Part shown: positions 32,527 to 44,287 of the stretch, one piece after another | Position numbering within the stretch: position 1 is the first letter of the stretch | How the letters are laid out: the number at the start of each line of letters is the position of its first letter | Assembly (NCBI RefSeq): GCF_033115175.1 | Contig: NC_084827.1 | Coordinates: 146,685,701 to 146,749,700 of the forward strand | Source: Lepus europaeus | Taxonomy: Eukaryota > Chordata > Mammalia > Lagomorpha > Leporidae | Length of the DNA: 64,000 nt | Direction: 5' to 3' | Position numbers and translations under genes: made by a program | Notes under the pieces: model-generated | The model's database searches: none | What the model was told of the DNA's origin: nothing | The model's input: the letters and a program-made list of their open reading frames with translations, nothing else

Positions 32527-33172
32527 AAAAAATATTTATTTATATAAAAGAACAACAAAGAGATCTTCCATCTGCTGGTTCACTCAAATAGCTGCAACAG
32601 GGGCAAACACTGCGACTCCATGGGTTGAAGCCTTGGCCTGCATGCTGGCTTCCCATATGGGCACCAGTTCAAGTCCCAGCTGCTCCACTTCCAATCCAGC
32701 TCCCTGCTAGTGCGCCTGGGAACACAGTAGAGGATGACCCAGGTCCTTGGGCCCCTGCACATGCATGGGAGACCTGGAAGAAGCACCTGGCTCCTGGCTT
32801 CAGACTGGCCCGACCCTGTTGTCGTGGCCACTTGGGGAGTGAACCAGTAGATGGAAGATCTCTCTCTCTTTCTGTCTCTCCTTTTCTCTCTCTCTCTAAC
32901 TCTACCTCTCAAATGAATAAATAAATCTAAAAAAAAAAAAAAAAGCTTTAACAGCCTGGTCTTGGTCAGGCTGAAGCTGGGAGCCAAGACCTCAGTATTG
33001 GTCTCCCATATTGGTGGCAGAGCCCCAAATACTTGGGCCATCTTCCACTGCCTTCTCAGACTCATTGGCAGGGAGCTGAATCTGAAGCAGAACAGCTAGG
33101 ACTCAAACTGGTACTCAGATAGGGAATGCCAGCATCATAATTAGCAGCTAATCTCCACCACAACCACAACCC
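32527..33172 (-). repeat. C repeat (old type), split by another SINE
   Basis: The pieces 32527-32600 and 32944-33172 join across the inserted copy at 32601-32943. Confidence 0.8.
32601..32943 (+). repeat. C repeat (old type), nested insertion
   Basis: The TSD AGCTGCAACAG (32590-32600) / AGCTTTAACAG (32944-32954) is sequence of the outer SINE. Confidence 0.9.
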
Positions 33173-33189
33173 CAGTAACTTTTCCATTA

Positions 33190-33485
33190 ACTTTTAAAAA
33201 TTATTTGTTTTGTTTTTGTTTATTTAAAAGGCAAAGAGAGATCTTCCATCTGCTCATTCCCAAATGCCCACAACAGTTGGGGCTGGGCCAGGCCAAAACC
33301 AGTAGCCCCGAACCCAGTTGAGGTCTCCCCCATGGTGGCAGGGGCCCAGGTACTTGGGTACCTGTTGCTTCCCATGTGGCTCATCAGCAGGAAGCAGGAT
33401 TTGGAAGTATAACCAGGACTTGAACCCAGGCACTCCCATATGGGACATATTCTCACACAACATCTTACTCACTGCACCAAATGCT
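33190..33485 (-). repeat. C repeat (diverged)
   Basis: GGGGCTGGGCCAGGC and CAGGTACTTGGG variants; head CTGCACCAAATGC. Confidence 0.75.
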
Positions 33486-33528
33486 TACTTGAACAAAATC
33501 TAAAGCAAAAAATGAAAGACCAAATGTG

Positions 33529-33878
33529 AGTCGGCACCGCGGCTCACTAGGCTAATCCTCTGCCTTGGGGCGCCAGCACACCGGGTTCTAGTCCCGGTTG
33601 GGGCACCCATCCTGTCCCGGTTGCCCCTCTTCCAGGCCAGCTCTCTGCTGTGGCCAGGGAGTGCAGTGGAGGATGGCCCAAGTGCTTGGGCCCTGCACCC
33701 CATGGGAGACCAGGAGAAGCACCTGGCTCCTGCCATCGGATCAGCGTGGTGCGCCGGCCGCAGCGCGCCTACCGCGGCGGCCATTGGAGGGTGAACCAAC
33801 AGCAAAAGGAAGACCTTTCTCTCTGTCTCTCTCTCTCTGACTGTCCACTCTGCCTGTCAAAAAATAAAAAAATTAAAA
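33529..33878 (+). repeat. C repeat (young)
   Basis: The TSD AAAGACCAAATGTG lies at 33515-33528 and 33879-33892. Confidence 0.95.
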
Positions 33879-33956
33879 AAAGACCAAATGTGGGTCACTA
33901 AGCATTAAGCACTTTAATTTTACTATCATTGTTATACAAATAAACATAAATATAGG

Positions 33957-34220
33957 GAGCAGAATTTTAGCCTAGTGGGTAAGACATCCATAACCTGTAC
34001 CAGGGTTTCATACCTGACTCCAGTGCTCTGTTAGTGTAGGCCCTAGGAAGCAGCAATGATGGCTCAAGTAAATGAGTCTCTGCTACCCAGTATGAGAGAC
34101 TTGGATTGTGTTCCTGGCTCCTAGCTTCAGCCCCAAGTGGGGGCCATTCCAGACATTTAGGGAGTGAACCAGAAGCAACACACTCTTCTATTTGCTTCTC
34201 AAAAAACTTAAAAAATTTTA
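33957..34220 (+). repeat. C repeat (diverged, short)
   Basis: TAGCCTAGTGGGTAAGACATCC head; lacks the long CT-rich tail. Confidence 0.65.
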
Positions 34221-34511
34221 ATCAGAATAGATATAGATTTATAAAATATGAAAGCACTCTTGGATTTTGTTACTTACATGGACTCCTTAAAATTATTAAT
34301 ATAATATGAAAGGCATGCTTATGGAGAAAAATGTTTAAATATTTCTGGGTATTCTGTCTTGTAGTTTTCACCCTTCTAAGGGGATTAAAGTTGGTCATCT
34401 TTGTTAAAGAGTACAATTAATAGTATGTTCAGCATAATTATAGGAAGATATGAATATTTATGCAAGATGATTGATATGATTTATTAAAGAAATTACTGCA
34501 CTCTTAAGATG

Positions 34512-35650
34512 GTAAGTAAATAGAATGCTGGAATGGCCTTCTAAAGAGACAACTGCAGCATTAACTTGGAGGCAACACTCTGAAAAGATTGGTAGCATCC
34601 TTGAAGATGCAGTGTATGTACTAAATCAGAGACTTCTTTGAGTGTTCTCAACAGGAAAGAATATTCGGGTTCAGGATCCAAGGGGTGGAAATAGGAGTAG
34701 CCCTATGTACTGTTGTTTCCAGTGATGCACAGGGGAATGATGTGCTTTGTGTCCTTTCAGTTCTGGGCCCTGTAGGGTGGAGATACAAAAAAGAACGGTC
34801 CTCAGCAGGAGGACACTTTTGGCAGGAGAAACATTTTTAAGATTTTATTTATTTATTTGGGAGGTAGAGTTACAGACAGTGAGAGGGAGAGACAGACAGA
34901 AAGGTCTTCTGTTGGTTCACTCCGCAAATGGTCACAAGGGCTGAAGCCGCACCAATCCGAAGCCAGGAGCCAGGAGCTTCTTCCTGGTCTCCCACGTGGG
35001 TGCAGGGGCCCAAGCACGTGGGCCATCTTCTATTGCTTTCCCAGGCCACAGCAGAGAGATGGATTGGAAGAGGAGCAGCCTGGACTAGAACTGGCGCCCA
35101 TATGGGATGCCAGCACCACAGGCCAAGGATTAAGCTACTGTGCCATGGTGCCAGCCATGGAAACAAAGTTTTTATTGACCTACAATATATCTGTGTCAAT
35201 GCACTTTGGAACTGTCATGTCCAGAGACCAGCAGGTGAGAAAAGGCATAGACATTCTGGCAATGGTAATGCCAACATCAGCAGGAAAAAATAAAGCAAGA
35301 GAACAAAATGATACTCACATGATCCATTTGAGCACCTTTTGGTACTACCATGCCCCATTGTAACTGTGAAAAGACATGTGCAACAGTGCTAACCTGAGAA
35401 CAATATGACTGCTCAGACCCTTCAGGAATTAAGATTTGGGTCATACCACCAATAAACCACAAAAATCTGATGAGCTGATATCTTAGGGTGAGGGAATTAG
35501 CATAGCTAGCAGAAGAGGAAGAGTGTGAATACTTCTTGAAATCTGGAATATCAACTGAAATGTCCAAATTTTCCACCAGAGTTCGCCCTTAGGAAAATAG
35601 GCCCACAGGAACCTCACCCTGGTCTTGTAGAAAGAAAACTGCTCTGTGCA
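34512..35650 (+). mobile_element. ERVL-type endogenous retrovirus internal fragment
   Basis: About 310 bp before and 490 bp after an inserted SINE match the remembered 3' pol/dUTPase part of ERVL elements. The frame is broken by stops and indels and no intact viral protein remains. A flanking LTR could not be identified; 35,650-36,130 may be its further 3' part. Confidence 0.65.
34836..35156 (-). repeat. C repeat (old type) within the ERVL fragment
   Basis: Full length; TGCCATGGTGCCAGCC head; the flanks continue ERVL text on both sides. Confidence 0.9.
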
Positions 35651-36177
35651 AAGGATGGGCTGTGATAGCTATGAAAATGAGTCTCCCAGAGCCCTTGCTG
35701 TGCATGGATGATTGATGAATGGCTCCAGCTACTGTGCTATATAAGAGCTATGCCTCCCACAGGCTGCTCCCAGAGGTACTAAGCCGGCCCATTTTTCTAA
35801 GAAGGACTCTGATGAGAAGCTGTGGCCTGTTAGCCTGGTGAATAATATACCAATCATGTCCTTGCACTGAAAACCCAATATAAACAGGATACCCAAAGCC
35901 TCATAAATATCTGATCTTTGACCTTTTCCCTCAGAGACACTGCTAAGATCTGTCAAAGTAGTGTTCTTCCTATTGCAGTAAGTAGGAAACTCAGTTTTGC
36001 TTTACCAGTAGATTAGAAGGCCAGTGTAGCCTAACTTAGAGATCAATAGAGGAGATTTTATAAAATGAGATTAAAGAGGTACAAAAGGCTTTGGAGTCCT
36101 TGGTAATCACAGGAATAATTTCATTTTAAGTATAATGAACATTATAGAAATGTTCAAATGGAAGAGTGAAACTACAG

Positions 36178-36455
36178 TTTTTAAGAACTTTATTCATTTG
36201 AGAGGTAGAAAGGCAGCTCTTACACCCCTGGGTCACTCCCCAAATGCCTCCAATGACAGGTTGGGGCCAAAGTCAGGAGGTGGAAACACAATCTGGGTCT
36301 CCCATATAGGTGACAGGACCTCAATTACTTGAGCCATCACCACTTTTGCCCATGATGTGTGTTAGCAGGCAACAGAAATCAAGAATCAGAGCAAGGAATC
36401 AAACCAAGGTATTCCAGTGTGGGACATCAGAGTCTTAACCACTAGGCTGGATGAG
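36178..36455 (-). repeat. C repeat (diverged)
   Basis: TCAATTACTTGAGCCATCAC variant; head CACTAGGCTGG. Confidence 0.7.
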
Positions 36456-37487
36456 CTACAAAACTAGAGCTTAGGCCTAGACAAACATTTTTATCACCTA
36501 TCAACATGGATGGTATTTAATACTAGGGAACAGAGAAGGCACCTGAGAAGAAAACCTAAAGAAGAGAAGAAAGCTCAGGGTCTGGCCCTGGGGCCTTCCC
36601 ACACTTAGGTTGGTTGGTGCAGGAATAATGGCTAAGAAGTTAAAACATGAAGAATACTTCAGACTTGTCAGTTGAGTCCACTTTGGAATGTCTGAGGGAA
36701 TGTGGGTGCCAAAAGACTTCAAATTAGATTACTTGCTCATTAAGGCAGTCTCTTCAGTCCCTTAACAAATATATATTGTTATTAACCAGGGACATGATGA
36801 TAGATGGTAACTCCAGTCTAATAGTCCTGGGAAGTACCATATTTATGTGGAATACTTTCTGCAAGTGAAAACATTTCTAGGCTTGATGGTAAAACCATCA
36901 GAAAAGTCTGTCTGCTTTCTAGTCTTTTTGTTTGCTTGTTTTTTAAAAAAGCAATTACCTTAAACTACCAATATTTATCTTGTTTATGCATTATTTAATT
37001 TTGATATTGAATAACTATTAAAAGTACTTCATTTATGTTTTCCTTTACCTAAAATATGGATAGATAGCAGTATAAATTCTAGCATTTAAAAAACATTAAA
37101 AATATATTAACTGTCTTGAGATTTTTTTCTTTCTGTTCAGGTTTGATTAACATTTGAAAATACTTAGTAATGATTTGAAATGAAAATTACATTTGTAAAA
37201 AATGTAGGTATATTTAGACCTGCAAGAAAAATTGAACTAAAAGATAAAAAAAAAAAAATACTAGTGATAGCCAGTGTATGGCTTTTCAGAGCAACAAGAC
37301 TTCTGTATCAGTTGTAATTCTTTATTTGTGATGTCCTTTAATCTCCATGGAAACCACTGGGATCATTTTGATTTTTAATTACACTAGGTTTTACAGTTCC
37401 ATAGAGGTTAACTCTGTAGTGGTGAATAGAGAACTAGAGCTTTACCTATTTCCACTATAAAAATTATAAAGGAACAAAAGATGATTT
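36456..37487. other. Intergenic, nothing recognised
   Basis: No feature apart from AT-rich unique-looking DNA. Confidence 0.45.
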
Positions 37488-37503
37488 AAAGTGACATGAA
37501 TTT

Positions 37504-37790
37504 GGCCAGCGCTGCAGCTCACTAGGCTAATCCTCTGCCTGCGGCGCTGGCACCCCAGGTTCTAGTCCCGGTTGGGGTGCTGGATTCTGTCCCGGTTGCT
37601 CCTCTTCCAGTGCAACTCTCTGCTGTGGCCCAGGAAGGCAGTGGAGGATGGCCCAAGTCCTTGGGCCCTGCACCCACATGGGAGACCAGGAGAAGCACCT
37701 GGCTCCTGGCTTCGGATTGGTGCAGCGCGCCGGGAACAACGCGCTGGCTGTAGCAGCCACTTGGGAGGTGAACCAATGGAAAAATGAAGA

Positions 37791-37832
<42 letters not shown>

Positions 37833-37846
37833 ACTCTGCCTGTCAA
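37504..37846 (+). repeat. C repeat (intermediate/young)
   Basis: The TSD AAAGTGACATGAATTT / AAAGTGACATTAATTT. A pure (TC)n run of about 38 bp lies at 37795-37831. Confidence 0.94.
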
Positions 37847-37862
37847 AAAGTGACATTAATTT

Positions 37863-39000
37863 AATTTAGTTACAACCTTTCCGTGTATATTGTTTCTAAT
37901 ATCTCTTAAACCCATCCTGTAACTTTATATCTACTTTACTCCTCTAACTTTGTCTATACCCTTCTAATAGTAACCTGTTATAGAAAACATAGCATTGGAT
38001 ACTTGTAGGATAAGTAGTTTGTGAGATAAGCGAAACTGCTATGAAGTAAAAGGAGTAGAAGGACTGGGGAACTAGTTTTGCCACTTAGCTAGGAATCTTG
38101 AGAGAATCACTTCATGTCTCTGGCTCTTAGTTTCTTCTTATCTGCTACTTACCTGTATCTAGTACTCTACCTATTGGCCAAGACCCCTTGTGGAGTTGTA
38201 GTGTAATTTCAGAGAGATCTGGGAACTTAATATTTTTTCTAAAAAAATTATGATTTACATGTACTCATATATATGATTTAATATATCATTGAAATTAATG
38301 TAAGATAAGTAATAAACTATATTAAAGTATTACTTCTTGGAATTTCTGTTGTTCAGAGTGTCCCAATCAAACAACTATTTTGATGTGTAGGAGGAACAGT
38401 TTGGGAAGCCCCTTACCTCAATAGCTATGGGAGATTTTCTACTTTGGTGCTTGCCTTTCAGTTTTTTTCTTTCAGCTAATACCCCTGGTCTCAGTTTTTA
38501 TGGTTGTATAATAGCAAGTGGCTAAAAAACATTATTCTAACCCTAAAATCCTAATGCAACACTATTCAACTTCACTGACATTAATAATGAGCCTCACAAA
38601 TGCACAAACTTTCCAGCTAGAGTAGAAGGAAGAGATTTATACTTTATCAGTAATATCACTAAATAGTGCATCATAAACATTTTTAGACCTAGAATAAATC
38701 TTGTGAATCCAGTCCAGTGCTTTTTTAAAAAGCCTGTGAGTCAATATGATTGAGAGAGGTTAAATAATTTTCTCAGAGTCCTACATTTTGGAACGTTTCA
38801 TGCTTTAGCCACTAAATTAAAATGTCTTTATTGCATTGAGTTAGGTTTTTATCAATAAACAAAGATTAAACAGACAACTGCTTTGTCTCAAATATTGTCT
38901 AAAAATGCTATGGGGTAAATTTAGTAGAAAAAATAAAATTATAAAAGTAATAAGTTCCCATTAAAAAACCTTGGGAAAAAAGGAAAATAATTATACTTAA
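37863..39000. other. Intergenic, nothing recognised
   Basis: SINE-free 1.1 kb, AT-rich, no open frame of interest. Confidence 0.45.
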
Positions 39001-39012
39001 AACCTAGTAGTA

Positions 39013-39321
39013 GGGGGCTGGTGCCATGGGTCACTTGGTTAATCCTCTGCCTGCGGTGCCGAAATCCCAAATGGGCATCAGGTTCTAGTCCCGATTGCTC
39101 CTCTTCCAGTCCAGCTCTCTGCTGTGGCCCGGGAAGGCAGTGGAGGATGGCCCAAATGCTTGGGACCCTGCACGCACAAGGGAGACTGGGAGGAAGCACC
39201 TGGTTCTTGGCTTCGGATCAGCGTAGTTCTGGCTGTAGTGGCCATTTGGGTGTGAACCAACAGAAGGAAGACATTTCTGTCTCTCTCTCACACTGTCTAT
39301 AACTCTGTTTAAAAAAAAAAA
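39013..39321 (+). repeat. C repeat (intermediate)
   Basis: Flanked by CCTAGTAGT on both sides; the next SINE starts about 15 bp after its A-tail. Confidence 0.88.
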
Positions 39322-39335
39322 ATCCCTAGTAGTCA

Positions 39336-39664
39336 GGGCCAGCTCTGTGGCGTAGCAGGTAAAGCCATTGCCTGCAGTGCCAGCATCCCATATCGACACT
39401 GGTTTAAGTCCTGACTGCTCCACTTCCGATCCAGCTCTCTGCTATGGCCTGGGAAAGCAGTAGAAGATGGCCCAAGTGCTTGGGCCTCTGCATCCTCTGG
39501 GAGACCCAGAAGAAGCTCCTGGCTCTTGGCTTCATATTGGCACAGCTGTGGCCGAGTAGCCAACTGGGGAATGCACCAATGGATGAAGGATCTCTCTCTC
39601 TGCCTCTCCTTCTTTATCTGTATGTAACTCTTTCAAATACATAAATAAATCTTAAGGAAAAAAA
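39336..39664 (+). repeat. C repeat (old type), in tandem with the previous
   Basis: AAATACATAAATAAATC tail; flanked by AGTAGTCAG and AGTAGTAGT. Same strand as its neighbour. Confidence 0.88.
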
Positions 39665-39714
39665 AGTAGTAGTTACTTATGTTCTTTAAATGTAATTTCA
39701 GTCACATGCAGTTA

Positions 39715-39982
39715 TAAATCCCATTCTCTAGTTGATTCCCCCAAATGCCCACAACTGCTAGAGTTTGGGCCAAGCTGAAGCCAGGAGCCAGGAACTCAAT
39801 TCAGGTCTCCCACATGTATGGCAAGGGTCCAACTGCTTGAGCCATCACTGCTGTCTCCTAGAACCTGTACTTTCAGGAAGCTGGAATTAGGAGTCAGAGC
39901 CAGGAATTGAACCCAGGCACACAGATACAGAGTGCAGGTGTCCCAACAAGTGTCTTAACTGATGGGTCAAACACTCACTCCT
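39715..39982 (-). repeat. C repeat (diverged), tail lost
   Basis: Starts in the body (TCCCCCAAATGCCCACAACT) without the T-rich tail. Confidence 0.7.
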
Positions 39983-40002
39983 AAATTCTGCTTTTTATTT
40001 TA

Positions 40003-40309
40003 TTTTTTTAAAAGATTTGTTTATTTGTTTCAATGGCAGAGTGATGGAGAGACAGAGAAAAGATCTTGCATATGTGGTTTTCTCTAAATGCCTACAACAG
40101 CCAATCTGAGGCTAGGCCAAAGCCAGGAGCCAAGAACTCTATCTGGGTCTCCCCATTGCGTGGAACCCAAGTACTTGCATGGGATATGCTGCCTTCCAGG
40201 CATATCAGCAGGAAGCTTTGTCAGAAACATGGAGTGGTTGGGGCTCAAACCAGAGATGTGAGCATCCCAAGCAGTGACCCAACATGCTGCACTACAATTC
40301 CTGCCCCCT
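40003..40309 (-). repeat. C repeat (diverged)
   Basis: AAAAGATTTGTTTATTTG start; head CTACAATTCCTGCCCCC. Confidence 0.75.
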
Positions 40310-40645
40310 TTTAAAAACTGAACATTGTGTTTTTCCATTGCCTAATGGATGTATAATATTACATAATGTAGGTATATTGTATCATTTTAAGTATTCCCCA
40401 GATTGGACTTTTAAATATGTCTAGTTTTTTATGCCAGATATTTTTGTATAAATTTTTCTTGCATCTCTGATTACTATATCTGATTTAGATTCCTACTCAT
40501 GGAATTACTGTTTAGAGAGCAATTTTTTTTACATATTTGACATTGTTATCAAGTTTATTTCCATAAATTATTTTACTCTATCTCAAAGTTTATGCATCCT
40601 TAGAATTAGGTATGATAATTCAGACTTTTGAAATATTTAATTTGC
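40310..40645 (-). mobile_element. Possible old L1 3' fragment
   Basis: AT-rich antisense-looking text (TTCCATTGCCTAATGGATGT and further blocks) resembles L1 3' regions. It is weak and the family is not determined. Confidence 0.3.
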
Positions 40646-40659
40646 TAAAATTAACATTT

Positions 40660-41010
40660 ATTTTTTATTTTTTTTAAAATTTTTTGACAGGCAGAGTGGA
40701 CAGTGAGAGAGACACAGAGAGAAAGGTCTTCCTTTGCCGTTGGTTCACCCTCCAATGGCCGCTGCGGCCAGCGCGCTTTGGCCGGCGCACCGCGCTGATC
40801 CGATGGCAGGAGCCAGGTGCTTCTCCTGGTCTCCCATGGGGTGCAGGGCCCAAGCACTTGGGCCATCCTCCACTGCACTCCGGGGCCATAGCAGAGAGCT
40901 GGCCTGGAAGAGGGGCAACTGGGACAGAATCCGGCACCCCAACTGGAACTAGAACCCGGTGTGCCGATGCCGCAAGGCGGAGGATTAGCCTAGTGAGCCG
41001 CGGCGCCGGC
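40660..41010 (-). repeat. C repeat (young)
   Basis: The TSD AAAATTAACATTT / AAAATTAATATTT at 40647-40659 and 41011-41023. Confidence 0.95.
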
Positions 41011-41099
41011 AAAATTAATATTTTTTATTTGGGATGTTTTTCATATTTTTCTTAAATGAAATATCAATTTATTCACTGTTTTTATATTGCGATCTTTTA

Positions 41100-41321
41100 T
41101 TTTTTTTTTTATTTGACAGGTAGAATTATAGACAGTGAGAGAGAGAGACAGAGAGAAAGGTCTTCCTTCCGTTGGTTCACACCCAAATGGCCGCCACGGC
41201 CAGCTCTGCACCGATCCGAAGCCAGGAACCAGGTGCTTCCTCCTGGTCTCCCATGTGGGTGCAGGGCCCAAGCACTTGGGCCATCCTCCACTGCACTCTT
41301 GGGCCACAGCAGAGAGCTGGA
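41100..41321 (-). repeat. C repeat (young), 5'-truncated
   Basis: Stops at GCAGAGAGCTGGACT without the head. Confidence 0.85.
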
Positions 41322-41606
41322 CTGTTCTATATTTAGACAATCTTCCTCCTTCAACTAGATAAACATTTATCTAAACTTATGTATTGCCTTTGTATATCTT
41401 TATTTTTCATGTACTGGAATTGTTTTTGGTGCATAGGATAAGTGTAGCTAATGTGGTTTTGTTTTCCTCAGCTAATCAATTCTCCTAATACAGTGGAATA
41501 AATTTTTCATTGTTTAGATTCATCCTTCCAAAGCATAGATAGGTTATAAGGAATTAGCAGTTTGATGTGTAATAAGGAAAATATTGTTATCACCAGATTT
41601 GCTAAT

Positions 41607-41888
41607 TTGGAAAGCAGAGAGATAGAGATCTCCCATCCATTGGTTCAACCTGCAGATGTCCTTAACAACCAGGGCTTGGCTGGGCCAGTCCAAAGACAGG
41701 AGCTTACAACTCAGTCCGGATCTCCCATGTGGGTGGTAGGGGCCAAAATAATTGAGCCATCATCTGCTGTCTCCCAGGGTGCACATTATTTGGAAATTGG
41801 ATAGGAATGAGAAAAGAAGACTCCTGGACCGGGGACTCCAGTGATGAGTCCCAAGTGACATCTTAACCAATGCACTGAAAGTCTGCCC
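41607..41888 (-). repeat. C repeat (diverged)
   Basis: AGAGATAGAGATCTCCCATC start; head near GAAAGTCTGCCC. Confidence 0.65.
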
Positions 41889-41904
41889 TTGTTATCATTT
41901 GTTT

Positions 41905-42206
41905 TTGAAGATTTATTTATTTATTTGAAGGGCAGAGTTACAGAGAGAGAGAGAGGCAGGAAGATCTTCCATCCACTGGTTCACTCCCAATGGCCAGGGC
42001 TAATCTGAAGCCAGGAGCCAGGAGCTTCTTCTGGGTCTCCCACATGGATGCAGGGGCCCAAGCACTTGGGCCACCTTCTACTGCTTTCCCAGGTGCATTA
42101 TCAGGGAGCTGGATTGGAAGTGGAGCAGCCAGGACCAGAACCATCATCTGTGTGAGATGCCAGCATTGCAGGCAGCGGTTTTACCGGCTATGCCACAAAC
42201 CGGCCC
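41905..42206 (-). repeat. C repeat (old type)
   Basis: TTTTTGAAGATTTATTTATT start; GCCACAAACCGGCCCC head. Confidence 0.9.
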
Positions 42207-42661
42207 CTATACCCAATTTTATATTTTTATCTTCCTTTTAAATACTAATGTATTTGATTAATGTCCTATTATAGTAGTAGTTGTAGTAAAACCTTGCAAA
42301 GTGTTGTAGAGTTTCCAAAATACCCATTGTATATACTATATTCTGTATACTATATTACACGTGAGCTTATTTTTTCCCAATAAGATAGGTAGAATTTATT
42401 GTTCACTTTATTTCTAATTATATTCACATATTGTTTAACTTGTGTTCACAAAATTTCTGTGATCAAGACAATTGTAAGTATTATTTTCCTAATTTATAGC
42501 TGAAGACATTGAATTGTAGGGAATAAGTGTTGTGTTTATACTGCATGTGTAATAATTTGAAGTTGAAATTATATATTCATAATCACTTAGTCTTCTAATA
42601 CTTAGCTAATTTTTATATCTGAGATGATCTAAACCACAATCATTAAATCTTAGAATTAAAA
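42207..42661. other. Intergenic, nothing recognised
   Basis: AT-rich; no feature. Confidence 0.45.
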
Positions 42662-43024
42662 ATATTTAAATTTATTTATTTGTTTGAAAGCATAGAAGAG
42701 AGAGGAAGGGAGAGAGAGAGAGACAAGGAGGAAGAGAAGGGAGAGAGAGCGAGAGAGCAAAAGAGAGTTCTGCATCTTCTGATTTGCTCTCCAAATGCTC
42801 ACAACAGCCAGGGATGGGTTAGGCCAAAGCCAAGAGCCTGTTAACTGCATCTGGGTCTCCTATGTGGGTGGCAGGTTCCCAAGTAATGGGGTCATCATCT
42901 GCTGCCTTTTCAGGCACATCAGCAGGAAACTGGGTAGGAAGCAGAGACCCAAACCAGGCACACCCCTGTGGGATGCAGGCATCGCAAGCTACAGCTTGAC
43001 CCACTGCACCACAACGTCCACCCC
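42662..43024 (-). repeat. C repeat (diverged)
   Basis: Includes a long GA-rich stretch (42,700-42,770); CACAACGTCCACCCC head. Confidence 0.8.
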
Positions 43025-43429
43025 TAAAATTTCTTTACTTACCTTAGCTTTGCAGTAATTCTTCTCACAGTGAAGAACCAAAAGCATTTATTTTAGAAAA
43101 TGAGCAGAAATGTGCTGAATCACTTGTTATGGAAAAGGAATTATATTCACTTTATGAAGTATTGTATGGACTTTGTTCATAGCTATAAAATTAAATGCAC
43201 AGTGAATGGCAATATGTTTAATCATTTACTTTCCAGTAATGGATGTAGAACCTGGAATACCAGCCTTCCTGTAATTACCCAATGATTTGCTAGCTTGCAG
43301 CATGTACTTTCCTTTTCACTTGGCCGCCCTTCCTCAAGCTCTACAACAGTTTGTACCATCAGCAATCCTAGGAAGCAAAATGTTCTTCACTAGGCATACA
43401 TTTACTTAACTTAGTTTCAAAATGTAGTA
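43025..43429. other. Intergenic, nothing recognised
   Basis: No feature. Confidence 0.45.
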
Positions 43430-43610
43430 AATAACACTTATTGAGTGACAGATGATTTGTATTTATCAGTTAATCCTTACAACTTTTCTGAATATTATTA
43501 TCACAATTTTATGGAAAAGAGACAAGCTCAGAAAGATTAAATACCTTAGTCAAGATTATATGTCTAGTAATCCAGACCTCAGAATCTGAACCCAAGATGT
43601 TTTTATTCCA
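43430..43610 (-). repeat. MIR element
   Basis: Reads as antisense MIR: ACACTTATTGAGTGACAG start, TTAATCCTTACAACTTTTC, then GAAAAGAGACAAGCTCAGAA and AGACCTCAGAATCTGAACCC. Confidence 0.6.
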
Positions 43611-43683
43611 AAATTCTTGTTATAGCAATATTTTACTGTAAATTAACAATATGTAAACTATCAACATTCAGCATAGCAAAGAG

Positions 43684-43817
43684 CAGATCTGGAGCCAGGA
43701 GCTTCTTCCAGGACTCCCACACTGGTGCAGGGGCCCAAGCACTTGTGCCATCTTCCACTGCTTTCCCAGGTCATAAGCAAAGAGTTAGATCAGAGGAGTA
43801 GCAGCTGGGACACAAAT
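43684..43817 (-). repeat. C repeat fragment
   Basis: Body only (AGGAGCTTCTTCCAGGACTC to GCAGCTGGGACAC); both ends are missing. Confidence 0.7.
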
Positions 43818-43857
43818 TCTGAATTTGAAATAAAGAAATAAATCTTTTTAAAAGAAA

Positions 43858-44178
43858 ATATCCATTTATTTTTATTTCAAAAGCCGAGTACCAGAGAGAG
43901 AGAGAACGAGCGAGAGCGAGCTTCCATCTGCTGGTTCACTCTCCAAGTGGCTGCAACAGCTAGGGCTGGGCCAGGTGGAAGCCAGAGGAGCCAGGAGCTT
44001 CTTCCACGACTCCCATGCAGATGCAGGACCCAAGCACTTTGGCCATCTTTCAGTGTTTTCCTAAGCCTTAGCAGAGAGCTGCACCAGAAGTGGAGCGGCT
44101 GGGATATGAACCGGTTGCCCACATAGGAGGCTGGCACCACAGGCGGAGACTTATCCTACTGTGCCATAGTGCAGGCCT
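43858..44178 (-). repeat. C repeat (old type)
   Basis: ATTTATTTTTATTTCAAAAG start; head GTGCCATAGTGCAGGCC. Confidence 0.88.
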
Positions 44179-44287
44179 TGGAACTCTTTAAATTTAAGGT
44201 CTCTGGTTTACCAAGAGTTTACATTTTGAATATAAATCTTGTCATATACTTTTGCTGCATCTATTGAGATGATTATATAGTCATTAT

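Noticed and set aside
32580-33065. Minus-strand open frame of 161 codons
   Set aside because: Made from nested SINE copies.
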